Shown here: positions 51,317 through 62,027 of the stretch, piece after piece | How the letters are laid out: each line of letters starts with the position of its first letter | Position numbering within the stretch: the first letter of the stretch is position 1 | Assembly: GCA_028876065.1 (NCBI GenBank) | Contig: JAGWTI010000001.1 | Location: forward strand, 34,215-98,214 | DNA length: 64,000 nucleotides | Source of the DNA: Nitrospirota bacterium | GTDB taxonomy: Bacteria > Nitrospirota > Nitrospiria > Nitrospirales > Nitrospiraceae | Direction of reading: 5' to 3' | Position numbers and translations under genes: made by a program | Notes under the pieces: model-generated | Told to the model about the DNA's origin: nothing | The model's database searches: none | The model's input: the letters and a program-made list of their open reading frames with translations, nothing else

Positions 51317-51553
51317 CTATGTTTCCGCCACAATATGCGTGTCGGTTTCCTCGACCCCCTCGATCGTATGGATTTTCGTGATGACCACGTCGGAGAGGGC
51401 TTTTTCGTCCGCGACATTGACGAAGCTGAAGATGTCCGGCTGTCCGAAACAGGGATGGGCCTGCTCGACGCCCGGGATCTTCTTGAGCAGCTTGATGACC
51501 TCTTTGGTCTTGCCGGCTTTCACCTTGATCAGAATGTAGGCTTTGGTGGCCAT
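51317..51553 (-). CDS. Stand-alone Lrp/AsnC ligand-binding (RAM) domain
   Basis: The 78-residue protein is the effector-binding half of Lrp/AsnC regulators without the DNA-binding half: AYILIKVKAGKTKEVIKLLKKIPGVEQAHPCFGQPDIFSFVNVAD and the C-terminal THIVAE. Such stand-alone domains bind amino acids and can pair with full-length regulators. GGAGG lies six bases before the ATG. It is upstream of the dienelactone hydrolase-like gene on the same strand with a 148-base gap. Confidence 0.88.
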   Translation of the reverse strand: MATKAYILIKVKAGKTKEVIKLLKKIPGVEQAHPCFGQPDIFSFVNVADEKALSDVVITKIHTIEGVEETDTHIVAET

Positions 51554-51569
51554 GGCTCCTCCTTTGTAA

Positions 51570-51650
51570 AGTGATGGGTAATGAGTGATGGGTAATGAGT
51601 GTAGAGCGTCCTCCTGGCTCTCGTATACTCATCACCGATCACTCATCACT
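51570..51650. repeat. Heptamer-repeat inverted cluster (AGTGATGGGTAATG family)
   Basis: The 14-base unit AGTGATGGGTAATG is repeated exactly twice at 51570-51597. The right arm ACTCATC, ACCGATC, ACTCATC (51627-51647) is its degenerate reverse complement, again in seven-base steps. It sits upstream of the RAM gene and covers the last codons and stop of the exported protein gene ending at 51632. Confidence 0.75.
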
Positions 51651-52243
51651 GACTTGCGGGCGCCCGGCATTTCCAGTCTCCTGGCTCGATAGACCTGGTG
51701 CAGATCTTGTCCCCGTTGGTGCAAGTCTCGGCGGGCGGCGACGAAGACCCTCGCCAGCAGCTCAAAATCTTGCCGCCCCACATGATATGCGCGCAGGCCC
51801 TGTTCAAACGTGCCTTGTTCCCAGGGCTGGTTGCCGGTCAGGTAGTCCACCAAGGCCTCCAGGGATTCGGAAGTCCATCCGCTGGTTCGAAAGGCCTGCA
51901 CGGCCGTCGGCGCATCCGGGCCGAGCTTGGCCGAGAGGGCCCGGGTCAGCACATCGGAGACCGCTTGGTCCTGGCTTTTCATGAAGGCCGCCTGAAATTG
52001 GATCAGGGCCTTGATGAGTCGGTTGGCCTCGGGACTGGACTCAGGAGGGAGGGCGCCGGCCTCTTGAAAGGTCGCCAGGAGGGCCATGACGGTTCCCACC
52101 TGTGCGGCGGAGGCGCGGCCTTGGCCGCGGGACCCAGCCGGCGGTCCCTGTCCGACAGCCGACGCGTCGTATGGATCGGTCGTCAGCACGAGGCCGAGAA
52201 ACAAGAGCAGCAGGAGGGCATGGCAGATGATTGCGCGGCGCAT
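51632..52243 (-). CDS. Exported helical protein of unknown function
   Basis: The 203-residue protein has a signal peptide (ALLLLLFLGLVLTTDPYDASA, cleavage near residue 29). The rest is low-complexity then helical (about 45-190), with GTVMALLATFQEAGALPPESSPEANRLIKALIQFQAAFMKS. I recognise no family. Its last residues (SVMSDR) are encoded by the heptamer repeat. It is divergent from comM. Confidence 0.62.
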   Translation of the reverse strand: MRRAIICHALLLLLFLGLVLTTDPYDASAVGQGPPAGSRGQGRASAAQVGTVMALLATFQEAGALPPESSPEANRLIKALIQFQAAFMKSQDQAVSDVLTRALSAKLGPDAPTAVQAFRTSGWTSESLEALVDYLTGNQPWEQGTFEQGLRAYHVGRQDFELLARVFVAARRDLHQRGQDLHQVYRARRLEMPGARKSVMSDR

Positions 52244-52366
52244 GGGCCGTATTATACACGGGGAGCCGGGGGTTGTGCGCCGGTCCGCCTTTTTATTGAA
52301 ATGTCCAGGGGGCAGGCCTATAATTCCGGAGCCTTGGTCTGTCGCCCTCGCCGCAAGGCACCTCCT

Positions 52367-53899
52367 ATGCTGGCCAAGGTCCTCAGCGCAGCGTTGGTCG
52401 GGTTGGATGCGCATCCGGTCGAGGTTGAAGTCGATATCGGAGGCGGTCTGCCGCAGTTTGCGGTCGTGGGTTTGCCGGATGCCACGGTGCGCGAGAGCCG
52501 GGACCGGGTGCGTGCGGCGCTCAAGAATTCCGGCTTCTCGTTTCCGGTGAAAAAGATCACCGTCAACCTGGCGCCGGCCGGATTGAAAAAGGAAGGGGCG
52601 GGCCTGGACCTGCCGATAGCCCTGGGCATTCTCGTGGCGGAAGAGGTGCTTCCGCCCGAGGCCTTGCGCGATCGGGTGCTGGTCGGGGAATTGTCGCTGG
52701 ATGGCCACATTAAGCCGGTGGCCGGAGCCCTTTCGATCGGGCTGGCCTTTCGGCGGACTCATCAACTGGTCTTGCCGGCCGAAAACGCGGCGGAAGCGGC
52801 GGTGGTCGAAGGGGTGACGGCCCATCCGGTTCGCACCCTGCCCGAAGCGGTGGAGTTTCTGAGCGGCCGATTGGCGATTCCACCCGCCGTGGTGGATCGT
52901 CAGGCCCTGTTGGCCGAACCGCCTCTCTCGGACGACGACTTTGCGGAAGTGATCGGGCAGGAACATGCGAAGCGGGCGCTGGAGGTGGCGGCGGCGGGGG
53001 GACACAATGTCTTGATGGTCGGGCCGCCCGGCTCCGGCAAGACGATGCTGGCGCGCCGCCTGCCGGGTATCTTGCCGGCGATGGAGCCCGACGAAGCCAT
53101 CGAGACCACGCGCGTACACAGTGTGGCCGGGTTGTTGAGCGGAAGCCATCCGCTGGTGACGATCCGGCCGTTTCGGGCCCCGCATCACAGCATTTCCGAT
53201 GCCGGGCTTGTGGGCGGGGGCGCCGTGCCCCGTCCGGGCGAAGTGTCCTTGGCCCATCATGGGGTCTTGTTCCTGGATGAGATCCCTCTCTTCAAGCGGC
53301 ACGTGCTGGAGGGTTTGCGGCAGCCCCTGGAAGACGGCACCGTGGCGCTCACGAGGGTCAGCGGATCGCTGCGGTATCCGGCGCGCGTCATGCTGGTCGC
53401 GGCGATGAATCCTTGTCCTTGCGGCTATTACGGAGATTCAACCAAGGAGTGCCGATGTACCCCGAACCAGATCAGGATGTACCGAACCCGCCTGTCCGGG
53501 CCACTGATGGATCGGTTGGACATTCAGGTGATGGTGCCCTCGGTCCCCGTTCGCGAACTGGGGAGGGACGGAGCCAGGGAAACGTCCACGAGCATCAGGA
53601 GCCGGGTGGCGGAGGCCCGGGCGAGACAAGCGGCCCGCTACCGCCAGGAGACGATCTTCAGCAACGCCCAGCTCAAGCCCCGTCATTTGAAGAAATATTG
53701 CGCGCTGGATACGGCCGACCGGGAGTTGCTGGATCGGGCCATCGGGACGCTCGGCCTGTCCACCCGGGCCTACGGACGCATCCTGCGCGTGGCACGGACG
53801 ATCGCCGACCTGGCCGGGTCGGAGCAGATCCGCGCCTCCCATTTGGCGGAAGCGATTCAATATCGGAGCCTGGACCGGCGCGGAAGCGACTGGTCCTAA
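52367..53899 (+). CDS. comM: YifB/ComM-family Mg-chelatase-like AAA ATPase
   Basis: The 510-residue protein has the ChlI-like N-terminal domain (VVGLPDATVRESRDRVRAAL), the AAA core with Walker A GPPGSGKT (near residue 221), Walker B VLFLDEIPLF, the NPCPCG Cys motif typical of YifB, and the C-terminal Mg-chelatase domain. ComM is a branch-migration helicase that extends integrated DNA in natural transformation. I use ATG 52367. Its presence alone does not show that the organism is competent. Confidence 0.93.
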   Translation: MLAKVLSAALVGLDAHPVEVEVDIGGGLPQFAVVGLPDATVRESRDRVRAALKNSGFSFPVKKITVNLAPAGLKKEGAGLDLPIALGILVAEEVLPPEALRDRVLVGELSLDGHIKPVAGALSIGLAFRRTHQLVLPAENAAEAAVVEGVTAHPVRTLPEAVEFLSGRLAIPPAVVDRQALLAEPPLSDDDFAEVIGQEHAKRALEVAAAGGHNVLMVGPPGSGKTMLARRLPGILPAMEPDEAIETTRVHSVAGLLSGSHPLVTIRPFRAPHHSISDAGLVGGGAVPRPGEVSLAHHGVLFLDEIPLFKRHVLEGLRQPLEDGTVALTRVSGSLRYPARVMLVAAMNPCPCGYYGDSTKECRCTPNQIRMYRTRLSGPLMDRLDIQVMVPSVPVRELGRDGARETSTSIRSRVAEARARQAARYRQETIFSNAQLKPRHLKKYCALDTADRELLDRAIGTLGLSTRAYGRILRVARTIADLAGSEQIRASHLAEAIQYRSLDRRGSDWS

Positions 53900-53913
53900 A
53901 GGAGGGGGGCGTC

Positions 53914-54126
53914 ATGGAATCGCTCAAAATGTTTGCCTGGTGGTTCCTGATCGGTTCGGCGATGGCCCTGTCGGTCATCATGCTCCAGGGCGGCATCCGA
54001 GAGGTTGTGCAAGCCCAGGGCTCCCTGTGGGAGGTCAAAATCGTCGAACTCCTGACCGCGGTGGCGGGCGGCGGGTTACTGGGGGGCTGTGTGGCGCTGA
54101 TCCTGAACCGCATCAAGCGGTCCTAG
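53914..54126 (+). CDS. Small two-helix membrane protein
   Basis: The 70-residue protein has two hydrophobic helices (about 8-28 and 48-66) joined by a charged loop. AAAGGAGG precedes the ATG at 53914, 14 bases after comM. The first part resembles a signal anchor (WWFLIGSAMALSVIML). I recognise no family. It is probably co-transcribed with comM and the next gene. Confidence 0.6.
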   Translation: MESLKMFAWWFLIGSAMALSVIMLQGGIREVVQAQGSLWEVKIVELLTAVAGGGLLGGCVALILNRIKRS

Positions 54127-54158
54127 AACGAAGACGAGAGGATAGGGTACGAAACTCA

Positions 54159-54584
54159 ATGGATATCGAAATCGGATCGAATCTGTACCAGAATTGCGAT
54201 GGGACGATAGAAATCGAAAGCATTCCGCAGATCGAAGTGGCGATCCCCAAGCCAGGGGGTCCGTTGCGGATCAGCTGCGTGCTGTACGATGAGAGCAGCC
54301 GCCTCGTCGGCAAGGTGGTCGACAGCACGTTGGCGTTCAACGAACGACGAGCCTATGAGCTGAGCCGTACGCCGGTCAGTCTGTTGTTGAAAAATGTCGA
54401 AACGGGGAACGTGGTGTTGCAGGTGGAACTTCAGGACTCCGGGCGTGTCGTGTTCAAGCAGGGGGAATTGCTGACGGTCAAAGGGCACGTCCTCAAGATT
54501 TCACCCACCGAATGGCGAGTCGAGAAGCGCTATTCCAGCGGAAAGACCCAGGATCTCAAAGGGAAATCGGTCGCGATCGGCTAG
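54159..54584 (+). CDS. Small beta-rich protein of unknown function
   Basis: The 141-residue protein is predicted mostly beta, with ISCVLYDESSRLVGKVVDSTLAFN, SLLLKNVETGNVVLQVEL and ending with a charged tail (KTQDLKGKSVAIG). There is no signal peptide and no membrane segment. I recognise no family. It follows the two-helix protein by 32 bases on the same strand. Confidence 0.6.
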   Translation: MDIEIGSNLYQNCDGTIEIESIPQIEVAIPKPGGPLRISCVLYDESSRLVGKVVDSTLAFNERRAYELSRTPVSLLLKNVETGNVVLQVELQDSGRVVFKQGELLTVKGHVLKISPTEWRVEKRYSSGKTQDLKGKSVAIG

Positions 54585-54625
54585 GGGGACGGGCGGGGGA
54601 GCGGCCGCTCCCCCGCCGACATCCG

Positions 54626-55039
54626 CTACTCGCCCTCGATGGTAATGCGGCGCGGTTTGGTTTCCTCGCGCTTGGGCAGTTCAATCACCAGCACGCCTTG
54701 CTTGTAGGATGCGGCAACTTTGCCTTGGTCCACGTTGAGCGGCAACGTGAACGACCGGGAAAAGGTGCCCGTGCCGATTTCCTTCGCCAGGTAGGTCCGT
54801 TCAGGCTTGTCTGTCGGTTTGCGCTCGCCCGTCAGCGTCAAGACACTGTCCTCGACCTGGATGTCGATGTCCTTGGCGTCCATTCCCGGAAGCGCGGCCT
54901 CCACCACAAAGCGCTCGGCATCTTCGTACACATTGCATCGGGGAGTCCATGCCGTCGCGGGTTGCTTCAGAAGGCCCAAGGTATCGTTGAAGAGCTGATC
55001 AATCTGCCGATCGAACGGAGTGTAGGTCATCAGAGTCAT
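54626..55039 (-). CDS. Hsp20/alpha-crystallin small heat-shock protein
   Basis: The 137-residue protein has an N-terminal arm (about 1-35), the alpha-crystallin domain (RCNVYEDAERFVVEAALPGMDAKDIDIQVEDSVLTLTGER and the closing YKQGVLVIELPK) and a short tail lacking a clear I-x-I motif. Small heat-shock proteins hold unfolding proteins for ClpB/DnaK. GGAGGG lies four bases before the ATG at 55039. It is downstream of clpB on the same strand. Confidence 0.93.
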   Translation of the reverse strand: MTLMTYTPFDRQIDQLFNDTLGLLKQPATAWTPRCNVYEDAERFVVEAALPGMDAKDIDIQVEDSVLTLTGERKPTDKPERTYLAKEIGTGTFSRSFTLPLNVDQGKVAASYKQGVLVIELPKREETKPRRITIEGE

Positions 55040-55107
55040 CGCGCCCTCCTTTCATATCATGAGAGTGGTGGACCGATTGATGTCTTGTGCCCTGCGCACA
55101 TGACCCC

Positions 55108-55135
55108 CAGATAATCAGGCTTGGCCGCGAGTCAA
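55108..55135 (-). promoter_or_regulatory. Candidate heat-shock promoter of hsp20
   Basis: On the minus strand TTGACT (55130-55135), 16 bases, then TATCTG (55108-55113). The same -35 hexamer and the same spacer length recur before clpB. The -10 is a weak match to both sigma-70 and sigma-32 consensus. Confidence 0.35.
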
Positions 55136-55150
55136 GTCCCCGTGCGGCGG

Positions 55151-57754
<2,604 letters not shown>

Positions 57755-57805
57755 GGGGAGTCCTCCAGAGGCGTGTACCGAACCAAGGCGATCATATATG
57801 AAAGA

Positions 57806-57833
57806 ACAATAAGCATGCCAGCCGTCAAGTCAA
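57806..57833 (-). promoter_or_regulatory. Candidate heat-shock promoter of clpB
   Basis: On the minus strand TTGACT (57828-57833), 16 bases, then TATTGT (57806-57811), about 52 bases before the ATG. It shares -35 and spacing with the site before hsp20. No CIRCE element is visible. The remaining bases up to 58007 show nothing further. Confidence 0.42.
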
Positions 57834-58007
57834 CCGACTTGGGCCGGTTAAGAGAAGATCGTGAGAGTGGCTCTAGATTCGCAAGGTTGCTCCACAGTGG
57901 CGGGATGGAACGGTCTTACATGGAACAATCGTGACCGGGAGGGCGGCGGTGTCGGCCTGCTTGACCCAAAGGGTGCAGCCAGACTATTGTCGCCGGGCTG
58001 GTGCCGT

Positions 58008-58805
58008 ATGACAAATCGAGACGCCACACGTCCCTTCGCCGTGATCACCGGGGCATCTCGCGGGATCGGGGCGGAGTATGCCCGCGCCCTGGCTTCGCGT
58101 GGCTACGATCTCCTGTTGGTGGCGAGGGATCGAGCCAGGCTGGATCGGCTAGCCGAGGACCTGACGACGCAGCATCAGGTGCACGCGGATATCGCGCTGC
58201 TTGATCTGGCCGAGCCGGAGGCGGCGCACCGGCTTTATACGGCCGCGCGCGAGTTCCGCCCGGCGGTGGACCTGTTGATCAACAACGCCGGATTCGGGTC
58301 GGTCGGGGAGTTCGTCGCGATGCCGATGGCTCGCATCCAGGCCATGCTCCGGCTGCACGTGAACACGATTGTGGAGAGCAGCCGGCTGTTTCTGCCCGGC
58401 ATGATCGAGCGGCGGTCCGGCGCCATGATCAATGTCGCGTCCACGGCCGGTTTCATGCCGATCGCCGGGATGACGGAATATGCCGCGACGAAGACGTTCC
58501 TCATCGCCTTTTCGGAGGCCCTGGCCGAAGAGGTTCGTCCGTACGCTGTGCGGGTCCAGGTCTGTTGCCCAGGGGCCACGCTGACCGACTTTCACCATAC
58601 CGCCGGATCGCACCCCAAGGGGCCGTTTAAGGCTCAGACGGCTGAGGAGGTCGTGGCTGCATCGCTGAATGCCTTGGGCAGCGGCCGCACCGTCGTCACG
58701 ACACATTGGAGCGGGACGCTGACCGATTGGCTGGGACGGTGGGTGCCCAGGGGGGTGTTGGCGAGGGGCGCGGCCTGGTGGATGAGGCGATCGAAGCAGC
58801 GCTGA
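58008..58805 (+). CDS. Short-chain dehydrogenase/reductase (DltE/YqjQ-like)
   Basis: The 265-residue protein has TGASRGIG (residues about 14-21), NNAGFGSVG, the catalytic Ser in VASTAGF and the YAATK pair, then VQVCCPGATLTDF. The pattern fits the SDR group annotated as DltE-like short-chain dehydrogenases. The C-terminal 40 residues are basic and amphipathic. The substrate is unknown. I use ATG 58008; an upstream in-frame GTG lacks family similarity. Confidence 0.88.
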   Translation: MTNRDATRPFAVITGASRGIGAEYARALASRGYDLLLVARDRARLDRLAEDLTTQHQVHADIALLDLAEPEAAHRLYTAAREFRPAVDLLINNAGFGSVGEFVAMPMARIQAMLRLHVNTIVESSRLFLPGMIERRSGAMINVASTAGFMPIAGMTEYAATKTFLIAFSEALAEEVRPYAVRVQVCCPGATLTDFHHTAGSHPKGPFKAQTAEEVVAASLNALGSGRTVVTTHWSGTLTDWLGRWVPRGVLARGAAWWMRRSKQR

Positions 58806-58813
58806 TATGTGGG

Positions 58814-58855
58814 AGAAAGCAGAAGGCAAAAGGCAGAAGGCAGAAGGCAAAAGGG
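58814..58855. repeat. Tandem heptamer repeat (AGAAGGC family)
   Basis: Six consecutive seven-base units: AGAAAGC, AGAAGGC, AAAAGGC, AGAAGGC, AGAAGGC and AAAAGGG. It lies between the SDR gene and the next start at 58867, so it forms most of that leader. There is no inverted partner nearby. Confidence 0.8.
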
Positions 58856-58866
58856 GACATTGAGAC

Positions 58867-59682
58867 GTGACGGAGCTCATCCGCGCCACCATTGACCTGT
58901 ACCGGAGCGCCCTGCGCGCCACGCTGAAGTCGTTTACCCGCAGTTGGTTGTCGGCCTTGGCCGTCGTCATTTTCGCCGGGTTGATGGTCGTGGCCACTTC
59001 GGTGGCGGCGCCCTTGGGCGTGATCGGCGGCTTTATATTGGGCGCGGTCAATGCGCTGCTGATCGGGGCGACGCTGGCCTTGATCGAGCAGGCCGTCGCC
59101 GGCCTGCGACGGATGACGTTTCACGACATTTGGGATAGTTTCGGACGATACTTCGGAGATGTCATCGGGGTGGGGTTCGTCCTGTGGGTGCCGATCATGC
59201 TCTTGGACCGAGGTATGGCGGCCAATCCCAACGGGCCCTTCCTCGCGGCCGCTATCTTTCTGCTGCTGTTCATCCTGCTCAATCCCGCCCCCGAGGTCAT
59301 CTATCAGGTTCGACACCAGTCGCCGCTCGACGTCATACGGGAGAGTTACGAGTTCGTCTTGGAGAACTGGATCGAGTGGTTTCTGCCACTGGCCATCCTT
59401 CTTGCCCCGCTCGGGCTCTCGTTCTTTTTCGGGATTTCCGGGCGTCTTGGGCGTGGAGCCGGGCTGGACTTCTTTCAGGTCTTGGTCCTGCCGTTCACAC
59501 TGCTCACGGCATGGTTGGGCTATCTGGGGGTGCCGGAACAAGCTGGTTCAGCCCTGGTTTTGCTGCTGACCCCCCCGCTGGCGGTGGCCATGCTGATTTT
59601 CCGCGGGCATCTGTTCGCAGCCCTGCACGGCTCCACGAGGCGGCAGCGGATGTTTCGGGGGCGGATGGGGGAGGAGAGCTAA
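58867..59682 (+). CDS. Multi-pass membrane protein of unknown function
   Basis: The 271-residue protein starts at GTG 58867 and has about six hydrophobic segments, with residues 30-75 (LSALAVVIFAGLMVVATSV) and a C-terminal cytoplasmic Arg-rich tail (HGSTRRQRMFRGRM). The layout recalls DUF4013-like or YciC-like integral membrane proteins. I cannot name a family with confidence. The leader contains the AGAAGGC repeats. Confidence 0.68.
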   Translation: MTELIRATIDLYRSALRATLKSFTRSWLSALAVVIFAGLMVVATSVAAPLGVIGGFILGAVNALLIGATLALIEQAVAGLRRMTFHDIWDSFGRYFGDVIGVGFVLWVPIMLLDRGMAANPNGPFLAAAIFLLLFILLNPAPEVIYQVRHQSPLDVIRESYEFVLENWIEWFLPLAILLAPLGLSFFFGISGRLGRGAGLDFFQVLVLPFTLLTAWLGYLGVPEQAGSALVLLLTPPLAVAMLIFRGHLFAALHGSTRRQRMFRGRMGEES

Positions 59683-59690
59683 AACTGCGG

Positions 59691-59749
59691 AGCTGTCAGC
59701 CGTCAGCTTCCGGAAAGAACTCATGGCTGATAGCTGAGCGCTGAAAGCT
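59691..59749. repeat. Heptamer-repeat inverted cluster (AGCTGTC/ATAGCTG family)
   Basis: Left arm AGCTGTC, AGCCGTC, AGCTTCC (59691-59711), right arm ATGGCTG, ATAGCTG, AGCGCTG, AAAGCT (59723-59749): seven-base units in opposite orientation. It fills the gap between two convergent genes ending at 59682 and 59755. Confidence 0.75.
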
Positions 59750-59754
59750 ACTCG

Positions 59755-59961
59755 TCAGATTTCCGCGACGGGCGAGGTGCGGTCGCCCTCGCAAACCGTG
59801 CAGACCCTGGCTGGAACTCCTTCGCTGGGGCGGGCGGGAGCCAGCGCGAATTTTGTGTCCAAGGCGACGACCTCTGTGCCTTGGAATGTCCACAAGCGAT
59901 GGCAGGAGGGGCAGCAGTACCACTGGGTATAAGCCGGCCATTCACGATCGCGGATTGCCAT
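59755..59961 (-). CDS. Small zinc-ribbon-like protein
   Basis: The 68-residue product has two Cys pairs, CCPSCHRLW near residue 17 and CTVCEG near residue 54, spaced like a zinc ribbon. It has no recognised family. The ribosome site before the ATG at 59961 is weak. It ends next to a heptamer-repeat cluster. The Cys spacing makes a real gene more likely than chance. Confidence 0.6.
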   Translation of the reverse strand: MAIRDREWPAYTQWYCCPSCHRLWTFQGTEVVALDTKFALAPARPSEGVPARVCTVCEGDRTSPVAEI

Positions 59962-60037
59962 GAAGACCTCAAATCCACTGAGGGTTTTCTCCTCACGCCT
60001 TTAAAATGAAGGGGCGTGCGGCCCAGCAAGCTCGGGG

Positions 60038-60112
60038 TGGAGCTGGCGAGAGGAATTGAACCTCCAACCGGCGGTTTACAAAACCGCTGCTCTGCCATTG
60101 AGCTACGCCAGC
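60038..60112 (-). tRNA. tRNA-Thr(UGU)
   Basis: Read on the minus strand, the sequence folds into a full cloverleaf: acceptor arm GCTGGCG with CGCCAGC, D arm GCTC/GAGC, anticodon arm GCGGT/ACCGC with loop anticodon TGT, T arm with TTCAATT loop. CCA is encoded at 60040-60038. The anticodon reads ACA threonine codons. No other RNA gene is seen in 59962-60256. Confidence 0.95.
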
Positions 60113-60256
60113 GCCACCTCTGAGAGTACACCGGGGTTCCGTGCCCTGGCAAGACCGGCCGTCGGTACGCCTCCCGTCGGCGCGGCTTGACGGGATGGAG
60201 CGGCTGGTCTATTTTCATGGGTGATGGCGCCCATTCACCTGAGGAGGGGGAAATAG

Positions 60257-60493
60257 ATGAGAGCCTGGCAAAGCGCAATGCTCGGTGTGGCCTTGTTCCA
60301 ATTGACCGCCTGCGGCAGTAGTGCCTGGGTGCATCCCAATAAACCGCCGGAAGAGTTTATGCGGGATTATAATGCGTGCGAGGATGCCGTGATCAAGGAC
60401 CCCAAGCTACAAATGGGAAACAAATTTCTCGTGGAGCAAGCGACCGAGCGGTGCGTCATGAAGAAGGGGTGGAGGTTGAGGGAGCAGGAATAG
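60257..60493 (+). CDS. Small lipoprotein
   Basis: The 78-residue protein has a signal sequence with lipobox LTAC at Cys19, then a mature part of about 60 residues with two Cys (ACEDAV and RCVMKKGW) that could form a disulphide. The pattern resembles short outer-membrane-associated lipoproteins found widely in Gram-negative bacteria. GAGGAGGGGG precedes the ATG. The function is unknown. Confidence 0.78.
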   Translation: MRAWQSAMLGVALFQLTACGSSAWVHPNKPPEEFMRDYNACEDAVIKDPKLQMGNKFLVEQATERCVMKKGWRLREQE

Positions 60494-60559
60494 CCGGGAG
60501 GCCGGCATGCCCGTATCATAGCCGTTCCCTGTGTCCGGTTGCCGCGGGGGGAGTCTCGA

Positions 60560-61114
60560 ATGAAAAGGCCTCTGTCCGTCAGTGCCACGCGGCTGTTGCT
60601 CCTCCTGCCGGGAGCACTGGCGGCCTGCGCGTCAGAACCGGTCTTCCCTCCGAACGTGACAAGGACCGTCGATCCCGCCATGCAGTTTGGAATTTTCAAT
60701 GCTGAAGCCGACACGTATCTCAAGGGCCAGACGGTGCTCTTGGGCGGGCGTATCGTGTCGGCGGAGCGGCGGGGCGCGGGTATCCTGATCGTCGCTCAGG
60801 AACTGCCCATCCAGGAGCGTCCGTCCCGCCGCCCCGTCGATAACGTCAAGCCCATCGGGGATTTTGTCTTTGTCTATCAGGGGACGGTGGAACCGGCCGG
60901 CCTTCAACATGCCAACAAGTTTCTATTGATCGGCGAGATGCGGGGGTCCGAAACGATCGTGATCGATGGGGCTTCCAAGGCGGTGCCGTACCTGATTGCC
61001 CGTTGCCTCCATGTCTGGAAAACCGGCCGCTATGCCATTAACGATTTTCCGGACCTGCCCGATGGATTTTATCCGCTCGCCGAAGAAACCTACTGTCTTC
61101 CCCAGGGCCGGTAG
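60560..61114 (+). CDS. Slp-family outer membrane lipoprotein
   Basis: The 184-residue protein has a lipobox (LAAC, Cys23) and the Slp-family core: LKGQTVLLGGRIVSAER, ILIVAQELPIQE and ARCLHVWKTGRY followed by the aromatic C-terminal motif FYPLAEETYCLP. Slp proteins are induced by starvation in Escherichia coli; the molecular role is unclear. It has a paralogue 217 bases downstream in the opposite orientation. Confidence 0.85.
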   Translation: MKRPLSVSATRLLLLLPGALAACASEPVFPPNVTRTVDPAMQFGIFNAEADTYLKGQTVLLGGRIVSAERRGAGILIVAQELPIQERPSRRPVDNVKPIGDFVFVYQGTVEPAGLQHANKFLLIGEMRGSETIVIDGASKAVPYLIARCLHVWKTGRYAINDFPDLPDGFYPLAEETYCLPQGR

Positions 61115-61270
61115 CGCATCGGGCGTTCCCCTTCTTCGAAGACTCTTCGTCTTCCCTCCGGCACGCCCCTTATCGGCCACGAGCAACGATCCGATGGGTT
61201 TCCGCTCAGAAGAGTTCTGGCTCTGCGGGAGCAGGTTTGGCCGGTGTGAAAGACATGAGGAGAATCACGT

Positions 61271-61311
61271 CCGGGGCGGCCCCGATTGATGGTCTATCGA
61301 GGCCGCCCCGG
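61271..61311. terminator. Eleven-base hairpin between convergent Slp genes
   Basis: CCGGGGCGGCC (61271-61281) pairs perfectly with GGCCGCCCCGG (61301-61311) around a 19-base loop. It lies between the ends of the two convergent Slp paralogues and may end both transcripts. No T-run follows on either strand. Confidence 0.55.
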
Positions 61312-61330
61312 AGAAAGCGCCTGCCGCAAC

Positions 61331-61864
61331 TTACTTGGTGCAGTAGGTCTGTTCTTCCAACGGATAGTAGCCGTCTGCCACATGGGGGAAGTCGGAGATC
61401 TCATAATATCGTCCCGTCTTCCAGACGTGCATGCAGCGGGCAAGGAGGTAGGTCTGTGGCCTGATGGCGCCATCGAAGCTCACAGGCTTGGCTCCTTGCA
61501 TCTCGGCGACCACGATAAACTTGTTCCCGTCCCGCAGCCCGGCCGGATCGACCTTGCCTGGATACAGGACGGCAATCAGCCCTGTCGCATTGACCGTTTC
61601 CGCCGGCCCATAGGCTGGAAACTCTTGAATGGGGAGCTGTTTGGCCACGATCAAAGTGCCATTGTCCACTTGTTGGACTTCCATGATGCGGCCGGCCAAC
61701 TGAACGGCGCGACCCTTGTAGGTGTCGGGCCTGGCCTTCAGCACACCAAACTCGACGTTTGGCGCAATATCATTGGTTGTGCCGGCCGGAAAAAGAGCCG
61801 GCGTGGCATAGACCATGGCAGGCACCGCAAGCGAGGCGATGAGGGTTGTCACGAGAGTTTTCAT
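61331..61864 (-). CDS. Slp-family protein with signal peptide, no lipobox
   Basis: The 177-residue protein is a paralogue of the gene at 60560: YKGRAVQLAGRIMEVQQ, LIVAKQLPIQEF and ARCMHVWKTGRYYEISDFP. The N-terminus is a plain signal peptide (TLIASLAVPAMVYATPA) without a Cys, so it should be periplasmic, not lipid-anchored. AGGAGG lies before the ATG at 61864. The 5' region 61865-62027 is AT-rich for this genome (for instance around 61910-61940) and probably contains its promoter. Confidence 0.82.
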   Translation of the reverse strand: MKTLVTTLIASLAVPAMVYATPALFPAGTTNDIAPNVEFGVLKARPDTYKGRAVQLAGRIMEVQQVDNGTLIVAKQLPIQEFPAYGPAETVNATGLIAVLYPGKVDPAGLRDGNKFIVVAEMQGAKPVSFDGAIRPQTYLLARCMHVWKTGRYYEISDFPHVADGYYPLEEQTYCTK

Positions 61865-62027
61865 GAGGCACCTCCTGGCGTGAGCAGATGTTAACCCATT
61901 CGTAATATGACCGTAACAATTATTTAACACAGAGTTTACACGAATGCAACATGAAAATTTTGGCGCGCCAGCTGTAAGAGCCGGGCGAGCCAAATCGAGC
62001 AGCGTTGATGGATGATGAATGTCTGAC

